64,000 nucleotides of DNA from Ideonella dechloratans (GCF_021049305.1 NZ_CP088081.1:1488001-1552000), one strand, 5' to 3'; positions 8,985-17,979 are shown, numbered from the stretch's first letter. Notes: a model not told the origin generated them from the letters alone. Program-made: numbers and translations.

Positions 8985-9935
8985 ATGCACGATCGAAGCA
9001 AGCGTTGGGCCCTGGCTGCTCTGGGGGGGCTGCTCATGACCCCGGCCTTTGGCGGACCTCTGCGGGACGCGATCGTGGACCGCGTGCTGTCCCGCCGTAT
9101 CGAGGCGGCACAGGAAAGCGGCGAATTTGGCGAAGGCAAGTCCGAGCCGCTGACCCTGCCGTCCTATGTGAAGGCCCAGTTGGACGTCAGCTATGGCGCC
9201 GATCCGGCCCAGCGCCTGGACGTCTACATGCCTTCGGTGCGCAATGGCAACGCGCCCATGCCCGTGATCTTCATGGTGCATGGCGGGGCCTGGATGATCG
9301 GTGACAAATCCACGGCCAACGTGGTGATGAACAAGATCACCCGCTGGATCCCCAAGGGCTATGTGGTGGTTTGCCCGAACTACCGCATGCTGCCCAAGAC
9401 CGACGTGCAGGGCGAGGTCGACGACGTGGGCAAGGCATTGGCCTACGCCCAATCCCATGCGGCCGACTGGGGCGGCGATGCCAGCCGCTTCGTGCTGATG
9501 GGGCACTCGGCCGGCGCCCACCTGGTGTCCCTGATTTCCGCTGCGCCGGAACTGGCGCTGAACCAGGGGGCCCGCCCCTGGCTGGGCACCGTGTCGCTGG
9601 ACAGTGCTTCGATGGACGTCGTGCGCACCATGCAGGAGAAGCATTACAGCTTCTACGACAAGGTGTTCGGCTCGGACCGGGGTTTCTGGCAGCAGGTGTC
9701 GCCCTATGGGCGACTGCGCAAGGCGCCGGCACCCATGATGCTGGTGTGCTCCACCAAGCGCGCGGACTCCTGTCCCCAGGCGCGCAGCTTCGCCGACAAG
9801 GTGAACGCGCTGGGCGGCAAGGCCACGGTCTTGCCGGTGGACCTCACCCATGCCGACGTGAACAAGAAGCTGGGTGAGTCCAGCGCTTACACCGATGCGG
9901 TCGAGGGCTTTCTGCGCAGCATCGGCCTGAACTGA
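8985..9935 (+). CDS. Exported alpha/beta hydrolase, esterase/lipase type
   Basis: 316 residues from ATG 8985, which has AAAGGA a few bases upstream; an ATG at 8952 in frame lacks this. The N-terminus has a charged start (MHDRSKR) and a hydrophobic stretch ending near PAFGG, consistent with a Sec signal peptide. The rest is a hormone-sensitive-lipase/carboxylesterase-type hydrolase: the oxyanion motif HGGAW, the nucleophile in GHSAGAH and a late histidine in LTHAD. Such enzymes cleave carboxylic esters. It follows the propeller-like gene by about 80 bp on the same strand and is probably the last gene of the cluster. Its 3' end overlaps the convergent next gene by 49 bp. The substrate is unknown; action in the periplasm is inferred from the signal. 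Confidence 0.75.
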   Translation: MHDRSKRWALAALGGLLMTPAFGGPLRDAIVDRVLSRRIEAAQESGEFGEGKSEPLTLPSYVKAQLDVSYGADPAQRLDVYMPSVRNGNAPMPVIFMVHGGAWMIGDKSTANVVMNKITRWIPKGYVVVCPNYRMLPKTDVQGEVDDVGKALAYAQSHAADWGGDASRFVLMGHSAGAHLVSLISAAPELALNQGARPWLGTVSLDSASMDVVRTMQEKHYSFYDKVFGSDRGFWQQVSPYGRLRKAPAPMMLVCSTKRADSCPQARSFADKVNALGGKATVLPVDLTHADVNKKLGESSAYTDAVEGFLRSIGLN

Positions 9936-11014
9936 ACCCGCACGCGCGAACCGGCATCTGCCCGGCCGCCCGACTCCAGGGCCCAGCCATCGGTGGCCCT
10001 GGAGTCGGCGTGTTGGTGCACCCGCCGCCCGCTGATGCCCAGGGCCAAGGCCTCGGAGAGCAGTTTCGCGGTCTGATCTGCGGTCAGTTGCAGCGCGAAA
10101 TGCTGCCAGCGGCGCAGCACCCGCTCGTCGGCCCAGGCATCCTCCAGGCCTTGCTTCAATTCCTCGGTGCTGGCAGGGCGGCCGTTCTGCCAGACACGGG
10201 GCAGGAAGCCACCCACGAAGACGCGGAACGCCAGGCGACTGGTTTCAGGAAGCCGGTCGGCCAGGCGGTTCAGGCGCTGGCTCCAGCCGTCCAGCTCGAT
10301 CTGCAGCGTGAGCCAGACCTGCAGACCCTGGATGGGGTTGAGCACCCGGACCCGGTTGGGTGGCAGGGCACGCAGCGGGCAACGGGCCGCTTCCTCGTGG
10401 GGCTGCGGCGTCGCCAGCAGGACCAGGCAGGCCAGACGCTCCCATTCCGCGGCACTCAGCTGGCGAAACAGGCCGTCGGCGGAACTGGCTGCCTCACGCG
10501 CGGCGGCCAGGGCTGACGCTCCGGTGATGCCCTGCAGGGCCTGGGCGACCCGCGCGCAGACCAGGGCCAGATTGCCCGCGGCATAGCCCGCCGCCTGGTT
10601 CAGTCGCACCACCCGGGCCTGGTCCGTCAGCGCCTCACGGCTCACCGGGCACGTGCTCGCTCCGAGTTGCTTCAGGAAGTGAGGCGTGACCAGCAGGTCC
10701 TCGAAGGCGAGGCCCTGTTCCCAGGCCTCGATGCGCAGATGCAGCCAGCTGTGCACCTCGGGGTGGGCGGGGCGGGTGCGTCCGGCAAAGGCGCCGCGGC
10801 CGGCCTGCCAGCCCTGGCGCAGGGGGTTGCCCGGCAGCAGATGGCGCTGGGGCGGAAGCAGGCCGTGACGGGCATGGTCCCAGCCGATGGCGTAGCCGGC
10901 CTGGAAGTCGGCGTCGGTCAGCGCATCGAGTGCATCCGAAACCGCGGGCGTGCCGCCTTGGGCGGCGAGCAGGGGGGCGGGCAGATCGTCGAAGGCGAAA
11001 GAGGTCTGTGCCAT
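9887..11014 (-). CDS. Unrecognised protein, possible remnant HNH-like segment
   Basis: 375 residues from ATG 11014, with GAGGAG about 9 nt upstream; longer in-frame starts lack a ribosome site. I cannot assign a family. The N-terminal third is rich in Trp, His and Arg (GYAIGWDHARHG). Near the middle, STCPVSREALT is followed by VVRLNQAAGYAAGNLALV. That spacing resembles HNH-type proteins that read CPxx...VDRxxxxxGYxxGN, but the key acidic and histidine residues are not evident, so nuclease activity is not claimed. The C-terminal part looks helical. The 3' end overlaps the esterase gene by 49 bp, and a perfect 14-bp hairpin lies inside the last codons. The gene is divergent from the WYL regulator. 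Confidence 0.6.
   Translation of the reverse strand: MAQTSFAFDDLPAPLLAAQGGTPAVSDALDALTDADFQAGYAIGWDHARHGLLPPQRHLLPGNPLRQGWQAGRGAFAGRTRPAHPEVHSWLHLRIEAWEQGLAFEDLLVTPHFLKQLGASTCPVSREALTDQARVVRLNQAAGYAAGNLALVCARVAQALQGITGASALAAAREAASSADGLFRQLSAAEWERLACLVLLATPQPHEEAARCPLRALPPNRVRVLNPIQGLQVWLTLQIELDGWSQRLNRLADRLPETSRLAFRVFVGGFLPRVWQNGRPASTEELKQGLEDAWADERVLRRWQHFALQLTADQTAKLLSEALALGISGRRVHQHADSRATDGWALESGGRADAGSRVRVQFRPMLRRKPSTASV
9970..10008. terminator. Perfect 14-bp stem-loop between convergent genes
   Basis: Arms CCGACTCCAGGGCC (9970-9983) and GGCCCTGGAGTCGG (9995-10008) pair perfectly around an 11-nt loop. It lies just after the esterase stop and inside the 3' end of the convergent gene. No T-run follows on either strand, so intrinsic termination is likely but not certain; it could work in both directions. 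Confidence 0.5.
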
Positions 11015-11208
11015 GGTGAAGCGCTCCTCGGTAACGTCGAGTCGGCGGCTGGCCCGCCGGGCAGCCAAGGAACCCTTTCCCTCAGCATGGATGTCAGTTT
11101 GGCCGGCCATGAGCTCATGGCGTGAGCCAGGAAAAATGGGTGGATCTGTTGTGTGCACGCATCTGTGACCATGCGTTAAGCTGCAGGCTCATTCCCTGAG
11201 CTGTGAAC

Positions 11209-12201
11209 ATGAACCGCACCGAACGCTTCTACCGCATCGAACTGCTGATCAAGAGCCGTGGCGGGGTCAATTTCGAGACCCTGATGGACGAACTGGAGGT
11301 CTCCCGGGCCACCCTCAAGCGTGATCTGCAGTACCTGCGCGACCGCATGGATGCCCCCATCGTCTATGACCGGTTCGACAACCTCTACAAGTTCGAAGGC
11401 GGCGCGAGCGGCACGGCGCCGGCCCATCAACTCCCCGGCGTCTGGTTCAGTGAATCCGAGATCCACGCGCTGCTGACCATGCATCAGCTGATCGACGGCT
11501 TGGATGCCGGCGGTGTGCTGGGCCGCCACCTGCAGCCGCTGCTGGACAAGCTCAACGGCATGCTGGGAACGACGAGCACGGAGTCCCGGGAGCTGATGAA
11601 GCGGGTCAAGATCGTCAACCCGGCCCGCCGGCCGGTGCCAAGCCGCTGGTTCGAGGCCATCGGCAGCGCCTTGCTCAAGCGCAAGCGGCTGGACATCGTC
11701 TACTTCACACGGGCCAAGCAGACCGAGTCCCAGCGCGAGGTGTCGCCCCAGCGCCTGATCCACTATCGCAACACCTGGTACCTGGATGCCTGGTGCCACC
11801 AGAGCGACGGGCTGCGGCGCTTTGCGCTGGATGCGGTGCGGTCGGCCAAGGCCCTGGAAGGGCGGGCCAAGGATGTCGCGCTCAAGACCGTGGAGGCGGA
11901 GCTCGACGGCGGCTACGGCATCTTCAGCGGCAAGGCCATCCAATGGGCCACGCTGGTGTTTTCGCCCGAGGCTGCCCAATGGGTGGCCTTGGAGGAGTGG
12001 CACCCCCGCCAGACGCTGAAGACGCTGGCCGACGGCAGCCTGGAGATGCGCCTGCCCTATGCGGACGCCACCGAGCTGGCCATGGACATCCTGCGCCACG
12101 GCCCGCAGGTGCGGGTGGCGTCGCCCGTGGCCTTGGCCCGCCAAGTGGCGCAGCGCCTGCGCGAGGCCGCCGCCCAGTACCCGGAGGCCAGCGGCCGATG
12201 A
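11209..12201 (+). CDS. WYL-domain transcriptional regulator (YafY/DeoR-type HTH)
   Basis: 330 residues. The N-terminal 65 residues form a winged helix typical of this family (ERFYRIELLIKSRGGV, then VSRATLKRDLQYLRD). The middle domain carries the WYL signature in NTWYLDAWCH followed by RRFALDAV, and the C-terminal part is the usual WCX extension. WYL proteins are DNA-binding regulators that sense small ligands, often nucleotides or nucleic acid. ATG 11209 sits 8 nt after a weak GAG; a GTG two codons earlier (11203) is possible. It overlaps the next gene by 4 bp (ATGA), so it is cotranscribed with the bestrophin-like channel and may regulate it. It is divergent from the unrecognised gene at 9887. 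Confidence 0.88.
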   Translation: MNRTERFYRIELLIKSRGGVNFETLMDELEVSRATLKRDLQYLRDRMDAPIVYDRFDNLYKFEGGASGTAPAHQLPGVWFSESEIHALLTMHQLIDGLDAGGVLGRHLQPLLDKLNGMLGTTSTESRELMKRVKIVNPARRPVPSRWFEAIGSALLKRKRLDIVYFTRAKQTESQREVSPQRLIHYRNTWYLDAWCHQSDGLRRFALDAVRSAKALEGRAKDVALKTVEAELDGGYGIFSGKAIQWATLVFSPEAAQWVALEEWHPRQTLKTLADGSLEMRLPYADATELAMDILRHGPQVRVASPVALARQVAQRLREAAAQYPEASGR

Positions 12202-13127
12202 TCGTCCGCGACCGTCCCCACGGGCTGGCGCTGTTCTTCGCGATGCGCGGCTCGGTGCTGCCCAGCATCTTGCCTGCCTTGGCGGTGAACGTGCTGTTCG
12301 CGGGGATCGTCACGGTGCTGCACGGCGAGTTCCTGGACCACAAGATCCAGGTCACCACCGTACCGTTCTCGCTGATCGGTCTGGCGCTGGCCATCTTCCT
12401 GGGGTTCCGCAATTCGGCGGCCTATGACCGCTACTGGGAGGGGCGCAAGCTCTGGGGCGAGATGGTGCACGCCAGCCGCAGCTGGGCGCGCGGGGTGATG
12501 TGCTACCCGACGAACCACGGGGAGGCGTCTGCGGGTCCGGGGCGCCGATCGATGGTGATGACCGTGGCGGCCATGGTCCATGCCCTGCGCCACCAGCTGC
12601 GGGGCACGGATGCCCGGGCGGATCTGGTGCGCTGCCTGGGAGACGAGGCCGCGTCGCAGGTGGTCAGGCGGCGCAACATGCCGGCCGCGCTGCTTCAGCA
12701 GGCCGGTCAGGGTCTGGGCGCCTGGTTGCACAGCGGCCAGCTGGATCCTCAGCTGGCGGCCACCATGGAGAACCGCCTGGCCGAACTCACCGCCTGCGCG
12801 GCCGGCTGCGAGCGCATCGCCAGCACGCCCATCCCGTTTGCCTACACCCTGCTGTTGCACCGCACGGCGTACATCTACTGTTTCCTGCTGCCCTTTGGTC
12901 TGGTGGACACGCTGCACGGTCTGACGCCGCTGGTGGTGGGCCTGGTGGCCTACACCTTCTTCGGCCTCGATGCCCTGGGCGACGAGATCGAGGATCCTTT
13001 CGGGACGAAGCTCAACCATCTGCCGCTGGATGCCCTTTGCGTCACCATCGAGACGAGCCTGCGCGAGGCGCTGGGTGAGGAGAATCTCCCCGCACCGCCC
13101 CAGGCCGAGCGCTACGTGCTGACCTGA
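12198..13127 (+). CDS. Bestrophin-family anion channel
   Basis: 309 residues, inner membrane. The bestrophin/UPF0187 signature is present: FLGFRNSAAYDRYWEGRKLWG near residues 75-95 (core motif RYWEGR), hydrophobic segments at about 25-45 and 55-72, and a C-terminal pair around YIYCFLLPFGLVDTL and LVVGLVAYTFFGLD, followed by the conserved EIEDPFG. Bacterial bestrophins form pentameric ion channels. The ATG overlaps the stop of the WYL regulator (ATGA), which fixes the start and implies coupling. What the regulator senses in relation to the channel is unknown. greB follows 35 bp later on the same strand. Confidence 0.9.
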   Translation: MIVRDRPHGLALFFAMRGSVLPSILPALAVNVLFAGIVTVLHGEFLDHKIQVTTVPFSLIGLALAIFLGFRNSAAYDRYWEGRKLWGEMVHASRSWARGVMCYPTNHGEASAGPGRRSMVMTVAAMVHALRHQLRGTDARADLVRCLGDEAASQVVRRRNMPAALLQQAGQGLGAWLHSGQLDPQLAATMENRLAELTACAAGCERIASTPIPFAYTLLLHRTAYIYCFLLPFGLVDTLHGLTPLVVGLVAYTFFGLDALGDEIEDPFGTKLNHLPLDALCVTIETSLREALGEENLPAPPQAERYVLT

Positions 13128-13162
13128 CGACCCCGAATACCCCCTTCCGAAGACGATCCGAG

Positions 13163-13729
13163 ATGAGCAAGGCTTTCACCAAGGAGAGCGATGGCGCCGA
13201 CGAGGACGATGACAGCGGTGGCCTGCCGCCGCTGCCTGCCGGCACCAAGAACTACATCACCCCGGCCGGCTATGCGCGGCTGCGGGCCGAACTGCTGGAA
13301 CTGATCGACGTCGAGCGGCCCAAGGTGGTGGATGTGGTGCACTGGGCCGCCTCCAACGGCGACCGTTCCGAGAACGGGGATTACCTCTATGGCAAGAAGC
13401 GGCTGCGCGAGATCGACCGCCGCATCCGCTTCCTGACCAAGCGCCTCGACATCGCCGAGGTGGCCGACCCGTCGGCCCACCATGGCAACGACCAGATCTT
13501 CTTCGGTGCCACGGTGACCTATGCCACCAGCAAGGGCGAGGAGCGCACCATCACCATCAAGGGCGTGGACGAGGTGGACCACCTGGCCGGGGAGGTGAGC
13601 TGGGTGTCGCCGATCGCCCGGGCCTTGCTCAAGGCCCGCGAGGGCGATGAGGTCACCCTGAGCACGCCGGGAGGCGTGGAGACGCTGGAGGTGCTGGAGG
13701 TGCGCTACCCGGCGCCGGCGGCCGGTTGA
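13163..13729 (+). CDS. greB: Transcription elongation factor GreB
   Basis: 188 residues. GreB stimulates RNA cleavage in backtracked RNA polymerase. The N-terminal coiled coil contains the conserved SENGDYLYGKKRLREID segment with the acidic tip, and the C-terminal FKBP-like domain runs from about residue 105 (FFGATVTY) to the end (SWVSPIARALL, DEVTL). The first 25 residues are an extra acidic tail (DGADEDDDSG) before the family core begins at KNYITPAGY. It converges with spoT across a 31-bp gap in which I see no clear terminator. Its position beside spoT and rpoZ is common in Burkholderiales. Confidence 0.95.
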   Translation: MSKAFTKESDGADEDDDSGGLPPLPAGTKNYITPAGYARLRAELLELIDVERPKVVDVVHWAASNGDRSENGDYLYGKKRLREIDRRIRFLTKRLDIAEVADPSAHHGNDQIFFGATVTYATSKGEERTITIKGVDEVDHLAGEVSWVSPIARALLKAREGDEVTLSTPGGVETLEVLEVRYPAPAAG

Positions 13730-13760
13730 GTGGCCGCGTCGGCATGCAGGTTCGAAGGCC

Positions 13761-16052
13761 TCAGCTGGGTTTGACCCGCTGAACCTTCAGCACCGCCGGG
13801 CTGCGCTTGAGGGTGCGCAGCACGTCGGCAAGATGCTGGCGATCCCGCACACTGACCAGGATGCGCATCTCGGCTGTGGTGCCCACGGCTTCGTCGCCCA
13901 TGTCGATGTGGGTGATGTCCGCCTCGGCGCTGCTGATGGCCTGGGCCACCTGGGCCAGCGCGCCCTTGCCATTGCGCATCACGATGCTGACGGCGGTCTC
14001 GAAGGCGCGGATCGGCTCCTCCGACCATTCGACCTGCATCCAGCGCTCGCGGTCGCGCTCGAACAGGCGCTTGCCCACCGAGCAATCGGCGGTGTGCACG
14101 GTCAGGCCCTCGCCCCGACCCAGGTAGCCGACGATGGCGTCGCCCGGGATGGGTCTGCAGCAGGGAGCCAGCGTGATGGAGCCGCCCTCGGAGCCATCGA
14201 TGACCACCAGGCCCTGGCTGGGGGCGTTGTCGTCATGGCTGTAGCGGCCCAGGCTGAGCGTGACGGCATCGGGCACCTGGCCCTGCTCGCGCAGCAACTG
14301 GGCGATGCGCTTGGCCACGATGGTGGCGATCTTCTTGCCGGTGCCCACATCGGTCAGCAGATCGGCCGGGGTGCGGTTGCCGCTCCAGCGCAGCAGCGCC
14401 GGCCAGATGGACGGGCGTCCCTCGGTCGCTTCCTGCGGCGGCAGGGGCAAGCCTTCGGCGCGCAGGGCCTGGGCCAGCATCTTCTGCCCCAGGGCCTGCG
14501 TCTCCTCGTTCTCCAGGGTCTTGAGGTAGTGCCGGATCTTGGAGCGGGCCCGACCGGTGCGGACAAAGTTGAGCCAGGCCGGGTTGGGCCGGGCGCCGGG
14601 GGCGGTCACCACCTCCACCACGTCGCCGGAATTGAGCGTGGCCCGCAGCGTGGCCGGCTCGCCATTGATCTTGGCCGCCACGCAGTGGTCGCCGACGTCC
14701 GAGTGGATGGCGTAGGCGAAGTCCACCGGCGTGGCGCCCTTGGGCAGCGCGAGGATCTTGCTCTTGGGCGTGAAGACGTAGACGGCGTCCGGGACCAGGT
14801 CGATCTTGACGTGCTCCAGGAACTCGCCGGCGTCGCGGGTCTCGTCCTGGATGTCCAGCAGCGACTTCAGCCACAACGCACCCAGGCGCTGGGCCACATC
14901 GCCGGGGTTGGCTTCCTGGCCGACCTTGTAGAGCCAGTGCGCGGCGATGCCGGCTTCCGCCACCGCGTGCATCTCCTCGGTGCGGATCTGGAACTCCACC
15001 GAGGTGCCCAGCGGACTCACCAGGGTGGTGTGCAGCGACTTGTAGCCGTTGGGCTTGGGGATGGCGATGTAGTCCTTGAAGCGACCCGGCACCGGCTTGT
15101 AGAGCTGGTGCAGCACACCCAGGGCCAGGTAGCACTCCGGCATCGTCTGCACGATGATGCGAAAGCCGAAGATGTCGTTGACCTGGGCGAAGCCCGCGTG
15201 CTTCTCCTCCATCTTTCGGTAGATGGAGTAGACCGTCTTCTCTCGGCCGCTGACCTCGACCTTCATCTTGGCGTCGTTGAAAGCAGCCACCACGTCGTCG
15301 TGCACGCGCGAGACGATGTCGCGCCGGTAGCCGCGCGCGCGCAGCACGGCCTTCTGCAGCGCGCCGAAACGCCAGGGGTGGATGAAGGAGAAGGAGAGTT
15401 CCTGCAGCTCACGGTAGGTCTGGTTCAGGCCCAGCCGGTGCGCGATGGGGGCGTAGATGTCCAGCGTCTCACGGGCGATACGGGCCCGCTTGTGCGGGGC
15501 CATCGCCTCCATCGTGCGCATGTTGTGCAGGCGGTCGCACAGCTTGATCAGGATGACGCGCACATCGCGCGACATGGCCAGCAGCATCTTGCGGAAGGAC
15601 TCGGCCTGGCCCTCTTCACGGGTCGAGAACTGCAGCTTGTCCAGCTTGGTGAGGCCGTCGACCAGCTCGGCAGTGGGTGCACCGAAGCGTTCGATCAATT
15701 CGACCTTGGTGACGCCGCAATCCTCCATGGCGTCGTGCATCAGCGCGGCCATGATGGCCTGGGCGTCCAGCTTCCAGTCGGCCACCAGACCGGCCACCGC
15801 GATCGGGTGGGTGATGTAGGGCTGACCGCTGGCGCGGAACTGTCCCAAGTGGGCCTCGTCGGCGAATTTGTAGGCGTCGCGCACCTTCTTCAGGTCCGCC
15901 TTGCCCAGGTAACCCAGCTTGTCCGCCAGTTCCGCGAAGGAGCTCACCTCGGTGGGCGCGGTGCCCACGGCGGGGGCCATGGCCGGCAACTGGCGGGGCC
16001 GCCCCTGCAAGGCGGCAGGCAGCAGATCGGCGGCGAAGGAACGAATACCCAT
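13761..16052 (-). CDS. spoT: Bifunctional (p)ppGpp synthetase/hydrolase SpoT/Rel
   Basis: 763 residues. It makes and degrades the stringent-response alarmone. Domains in order: HD hydrolase (about 50-200) with the intact HDAMEDC motif and CDRLHNMRT; synthetase (about 240-360) with FGFRIIV and PKPNGYKSLHT; TGS (about 415-475, VYVFTPKSKILALPKG); and C-terminal ACT (about 690-760). Retained HD residues indicate a bifunctional enzyme. The start at ATG 16052 has no clear ribosome site; ATG 15980 is an alternative. A -10-like TAAATT lies 7-12 bp before the start. rpoZ lies upstream on the same strand with a hairpin between them, the classic gmk-rpoZ-spoT order. Confidence 0.95.
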   Translation of the reverse strand: MGIRSFAADLLPAALQGRPRQLPAMAPAVGTAPTEVSSFAELADKLGYLGKADLKKVRDAYKFADEAHLGQFRASGQPYITHPIAVAGLVADWKLDAQAIMAALMHDAMEDCGVTKVELIERFGAPTAELVDGLTKLDKLQFSTREEGQAESFRKMLLAMSRDVRVILIKLCDRLHNMRTMEAMAPHKRARIARETLDIYAPIAHRLGLNQTYRELQELSFSFIHPWRFGALQKAVLRARGYRRDIVSRVHDDVVAAFNDAKMKVEVSGREKTVYSIYRKMEEKHAGFAQVNDIFGFRIIVQTMPECYLALGVLHQLYKPVPGRFKDYIAIPKPNGYKSLHTTLVSPLGTSVEFQIRTEEMHAVAEAGIAAHWLYKVGQEANPGDVAQRLGALWLKSLLDIQDETRDAGEFLEHVKIDLVPDAVYVFTPKSKILALPKGATPVDFAYAIHSDVGDHCVAAKINGEPATLRATLNSGDVVEVVTAPGARPNPAWLNFVRTGRARSKIRHYLKTLENEETQALGQKMLAQALRAEGLPLPPQEATEGRPSIWPALLRWSGNRTPADLLTDVGTGKKIATIVAKRIAQLLREQGQVPDAVTLSLGRYSHDDNAPSQGLVVIDGSEGGSITLAPCCRPIPGDAIVGYLGRGEGLTVHTADCSVGKRLFERDRERWMQVEWSEEPIRAFETAVSIVMRNGKGALAQVAQAISSAEADITHIDMGDEAVGTTAEMRILVSVRDRQHLADVLRTLKRSPAVLKVQRVKPS

Positions 16053-16122
16053 GGACTGAATTTAGCCCATAACCCGCAGCCTCGGCGGTCTGGGTCTACT
16101 CGGAAGTGGCGCCTCAAATGGA

Positions 16123-16146
16123 AACGGGCGCCCTCAGGCGCCCGTT
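16123..16146 (-). terminator. Stem-loop between rpoZ and spoT
   Basis: AACGGGCGCC and GGCGCCCGTT form a perfect 10-bp stem with a CTCA loop. Read on the minus strand it follows rpoZ by about 30 nt and is trailed only by a short TTT, so termination may be partial, which would set the amount of read-through into spoT. Confidence 0.55.
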
Positions 16147-16177
16147 GACTCCGGGTTTCCCCGATCGTGTCTGCGGA

Positions 16178-16381
16178 TCAGGTCGGCACCTTGCGCAGCA
16201 TCTCCACGCCGACCTCGCCACCGGCGATCTCGCGCAGCGCGGTCACGCCGGGCTTGTTCTTGGAATCGATCTTCGGCGCGTGGCCTTGGCTCAGCATGCG
16301 GGCCCGGTAGGTCGCCGCCAGCACCAGCTGGAAACGGTTCGGGATCTTCTTCAGGCAGTCTTCAACGGTGATGCGGGCCAT
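16178..16381 (-). CDS. rpoZ: RNA polymerase omega subunit
   Basis: 67 residues, the usual size. Starts [10 protein letters not shown] and continues with [14 protein letters not shown], the conserved omega core that contacts beta-prime; the C-terminus VEMLRKVPT is typical of the family in betaproteobacteria. AGGAA lies about 9 nt before the ATG. Omega helps assemble RNA polymerase and forms part of a ppGpp binding site, which suits its place between gmk (GTP metabolism) and spoT (ppGpp synthesis). It is preceded by gmk on the same strand with a 46-bp gap. Confidence 0.96.
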   Translation of the reverse strand: MARITVEDCLKKIPNRFQLVLAATYRARMLSQGHAPKIDSKNKPGVTALREIAGGEVGVEMLRKVPT

Positions 16382-16427
16382 GGCGTGAATTCCTGACGGG
16401 TGAATTCTTCAAAAACAGATGCGGCAC

Positions 16428-17063
16428 TCAGGCCAGATCCAGGGCGGTGAACACCGTGGATTTGGCGCGCCGCTGCGTCACGTACTTGAGACGCTGCGAG
16501 TGGACGACGGTTTTCAGGTCGAAGAGCGCCGTCTCGAACAAGCCGTTGATTATAACGTAGTCGAAATGACGGGCCTGGGCCACTTCATGGCGGGCATTGA
16601 CCATGCGCTGGGCGATCACGTCCGCATGGTCCTCGCCACGGCGGCGCAGGCGCTGCTCCAGTTCCTGCCAGCTCGGCGGCAGGATGAAGATCAGCACCGC
16701 ATGCGCGAACAACTGCTTGATCTGCAGCGCGCCCTGGTAGTCGATCTCCAGCACCACGTCGTCACCGGCCATCAGCCGCTGCTCGATGCCCACGCGGGAG
16801 GTGCCGTAGCGGTTGCCATGCACCTCGGCCCATTCGAAGAATTCGCTGCGGTCCACCATGGCCTGGAATTCCTCCGGGCTGACGAACCAGTACTCGCGGC
16901 CATGCTGCTCCTGACCGCGCGGCGCGCGCGTGGTGTGCGAGACGGAGACCTGCAGGTGGGAATCGAGTTCCAGCAGGGCCTTGACCAGACTGGATTTGCC
17001 GGCGCCGCTGGGGGCGGCCACCACGAAGAGATTGCCGGGGGTTTCCATCGGGGGCGTGCTCAT
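16428..17063 (-). CDS. gmk: Guanylate kinase
   Basis: 211 residues. Phosphorylates GMP to GDP with ATP. The P-loop [10 protein letters not shown] is near residue 16, followed by the GMP-binding stretch [10 protein letters not shown]...GREYWFVS and the region [15 protein letters not shown]. The length is normal for the family. The ATG at 17063 overlaps the stop of yicC (ATGA), which fixes the start and indicates coupled translation. It leads the gmk-rpoZ-spoT string on the minus strand. Confidence 0.95.
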   Translation of the reverse strand: MSTPPMETPGNLFVVAAPSGAGKSSLVKALLELDSHLQVSVSHTTRAPRGQEQHGREYWFVSPEEFQAMVDRSEFFEWAEVHGNRYGTSRVGIEQRLMAGDDVVLEIDYQGALQIKQLFAHAVLIFILPPSWQELEQRLRRRGEDHADVIAQRMVNARHEVAQARHFDYVIINGLFETALFDLKTVVHSQRLKYVTQRRAKSTVFTALDLA

Positions 17064-17974
17064 TCGATGTTCTGGACCTGTTCGCGCATCTGCTCGATCA
17101 GGACCTTCATGTCCACGGAAATGCCGGTCAGCTCCAGGGCGGCCGATTTGGAGCCCAGGGTGTTGGCTTCGCGGTGCAGTTCCTGGATCAGGAAGTCCAG
17201 GCGCTTGCCCAGTTCGCCGCCGGCCTTGAGCAGGCGTTCGATCTCGTCGAGGTGGGCACTCAGACGTGTCAGTTCCTCGGCCACGTCGATGCGGATGGCG
17301 AAGGCCGCCGCCTCGCCCAGCGCGCGGTCGCGTGCGGCCTCGGCCGACACGCCATGGCCGCTGTCGCCGGCGCTGGCCAGGGCCTCCTGCCAGCGTTCCA
17401 GGAAGCGCTGCTGCTGCTTCTGCACCACGGCCGGCACCAGGGGCGCGGCCTGGGCCGCCAGTGTGCGCAGCGTGCCGATGCGATCCAGCAGCATGGCCAC
17501 CAGACGTTTGCCCTCGCGGGCCCGGGCCTGCTTCAGGCTGTCGATGGCGGCCTTGGCGGCCTGCTGCACCAGCTCGTCCAGCGCGGCGGGCACCGCTGCG
17601 GCGCTGCCGCCGCGGCACCACTGCAGGGCTTCGTGGACAGAAAGCGGCTGCGCCTTGGGCAGCCAGCCCTGGACGCTGCTTTCCAGGCGGGACAGGCGGT
17701 TGAGCTGCTCGGGTGTGGGCTGGGGCAGGGCGTCGTCGGCCGCTCGGCCCACAGCAGCCCGCAACTCCACCTTGCCGCGGCGCAGCGCGGCCGTCAGCAG
17801 CTCGCGCAGGGCGGGCTCGGCCTGGCGCAATTCGTCGGGCAGACGGAAGGCGATGTCGAGGAAACGGCTGTTGACCGTGCGGACTTCCACGGTGACGCCA
17901 GGCGCGACCGTGTCGGACTCTGTAACCGGTGCCGCGCTGGCGCTGGCGAAGCCGGTCATGCTGTAAACTGGCAT
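17060..17974 (-). CDS. yicC: YicC/YloC-family endoribonuclease
   Basis: 304 residues. Begins [12 protein letters not shown], the invariant family start, with the characteristic [16 protein letters not shown] segment ([16 protein letters not shown]) near residue 30 and the C-terminal YicC-like domain ending in [14 protein letters not shown] and [13 protein letters not shown]. YicC proteins are endoribonucleases acting in RNA turnover. It overlaps gmk by 4 bp, a very common pairing. The divergent kinase gene starts only 30 bp away, so the promoter of each gene overlaps the 5' end of the other. Confidence 0.92.
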   Translation of the reverse strand: MPVYSMTGFASASAAPVTESDTVAPGVTVEVRTVNSRFLDIAFRLPDELRQAEPALRELLTAALRRGKVELRAAVGRAADDALPQPTPEQLNRLSRLESSVQGWLPKAQPLSVHEALQWCRGGSAAAVPAALDELVQQAAKAAIDSLKQARAREGKRLVAMLLDRIGTLRTLAAQAAPLVPAVVQKQQQRFLERWQEALASAGDSGHGVSAEAARDRALGEAAAFAIRIDVAEELTRLSAHLDEIERLLKAGGELGKRLDFLIQELHREANTLGSKSAALELTGISVDMKVLIEQMREQVQNIE

Positions 17975-17979
17975 GAAGC

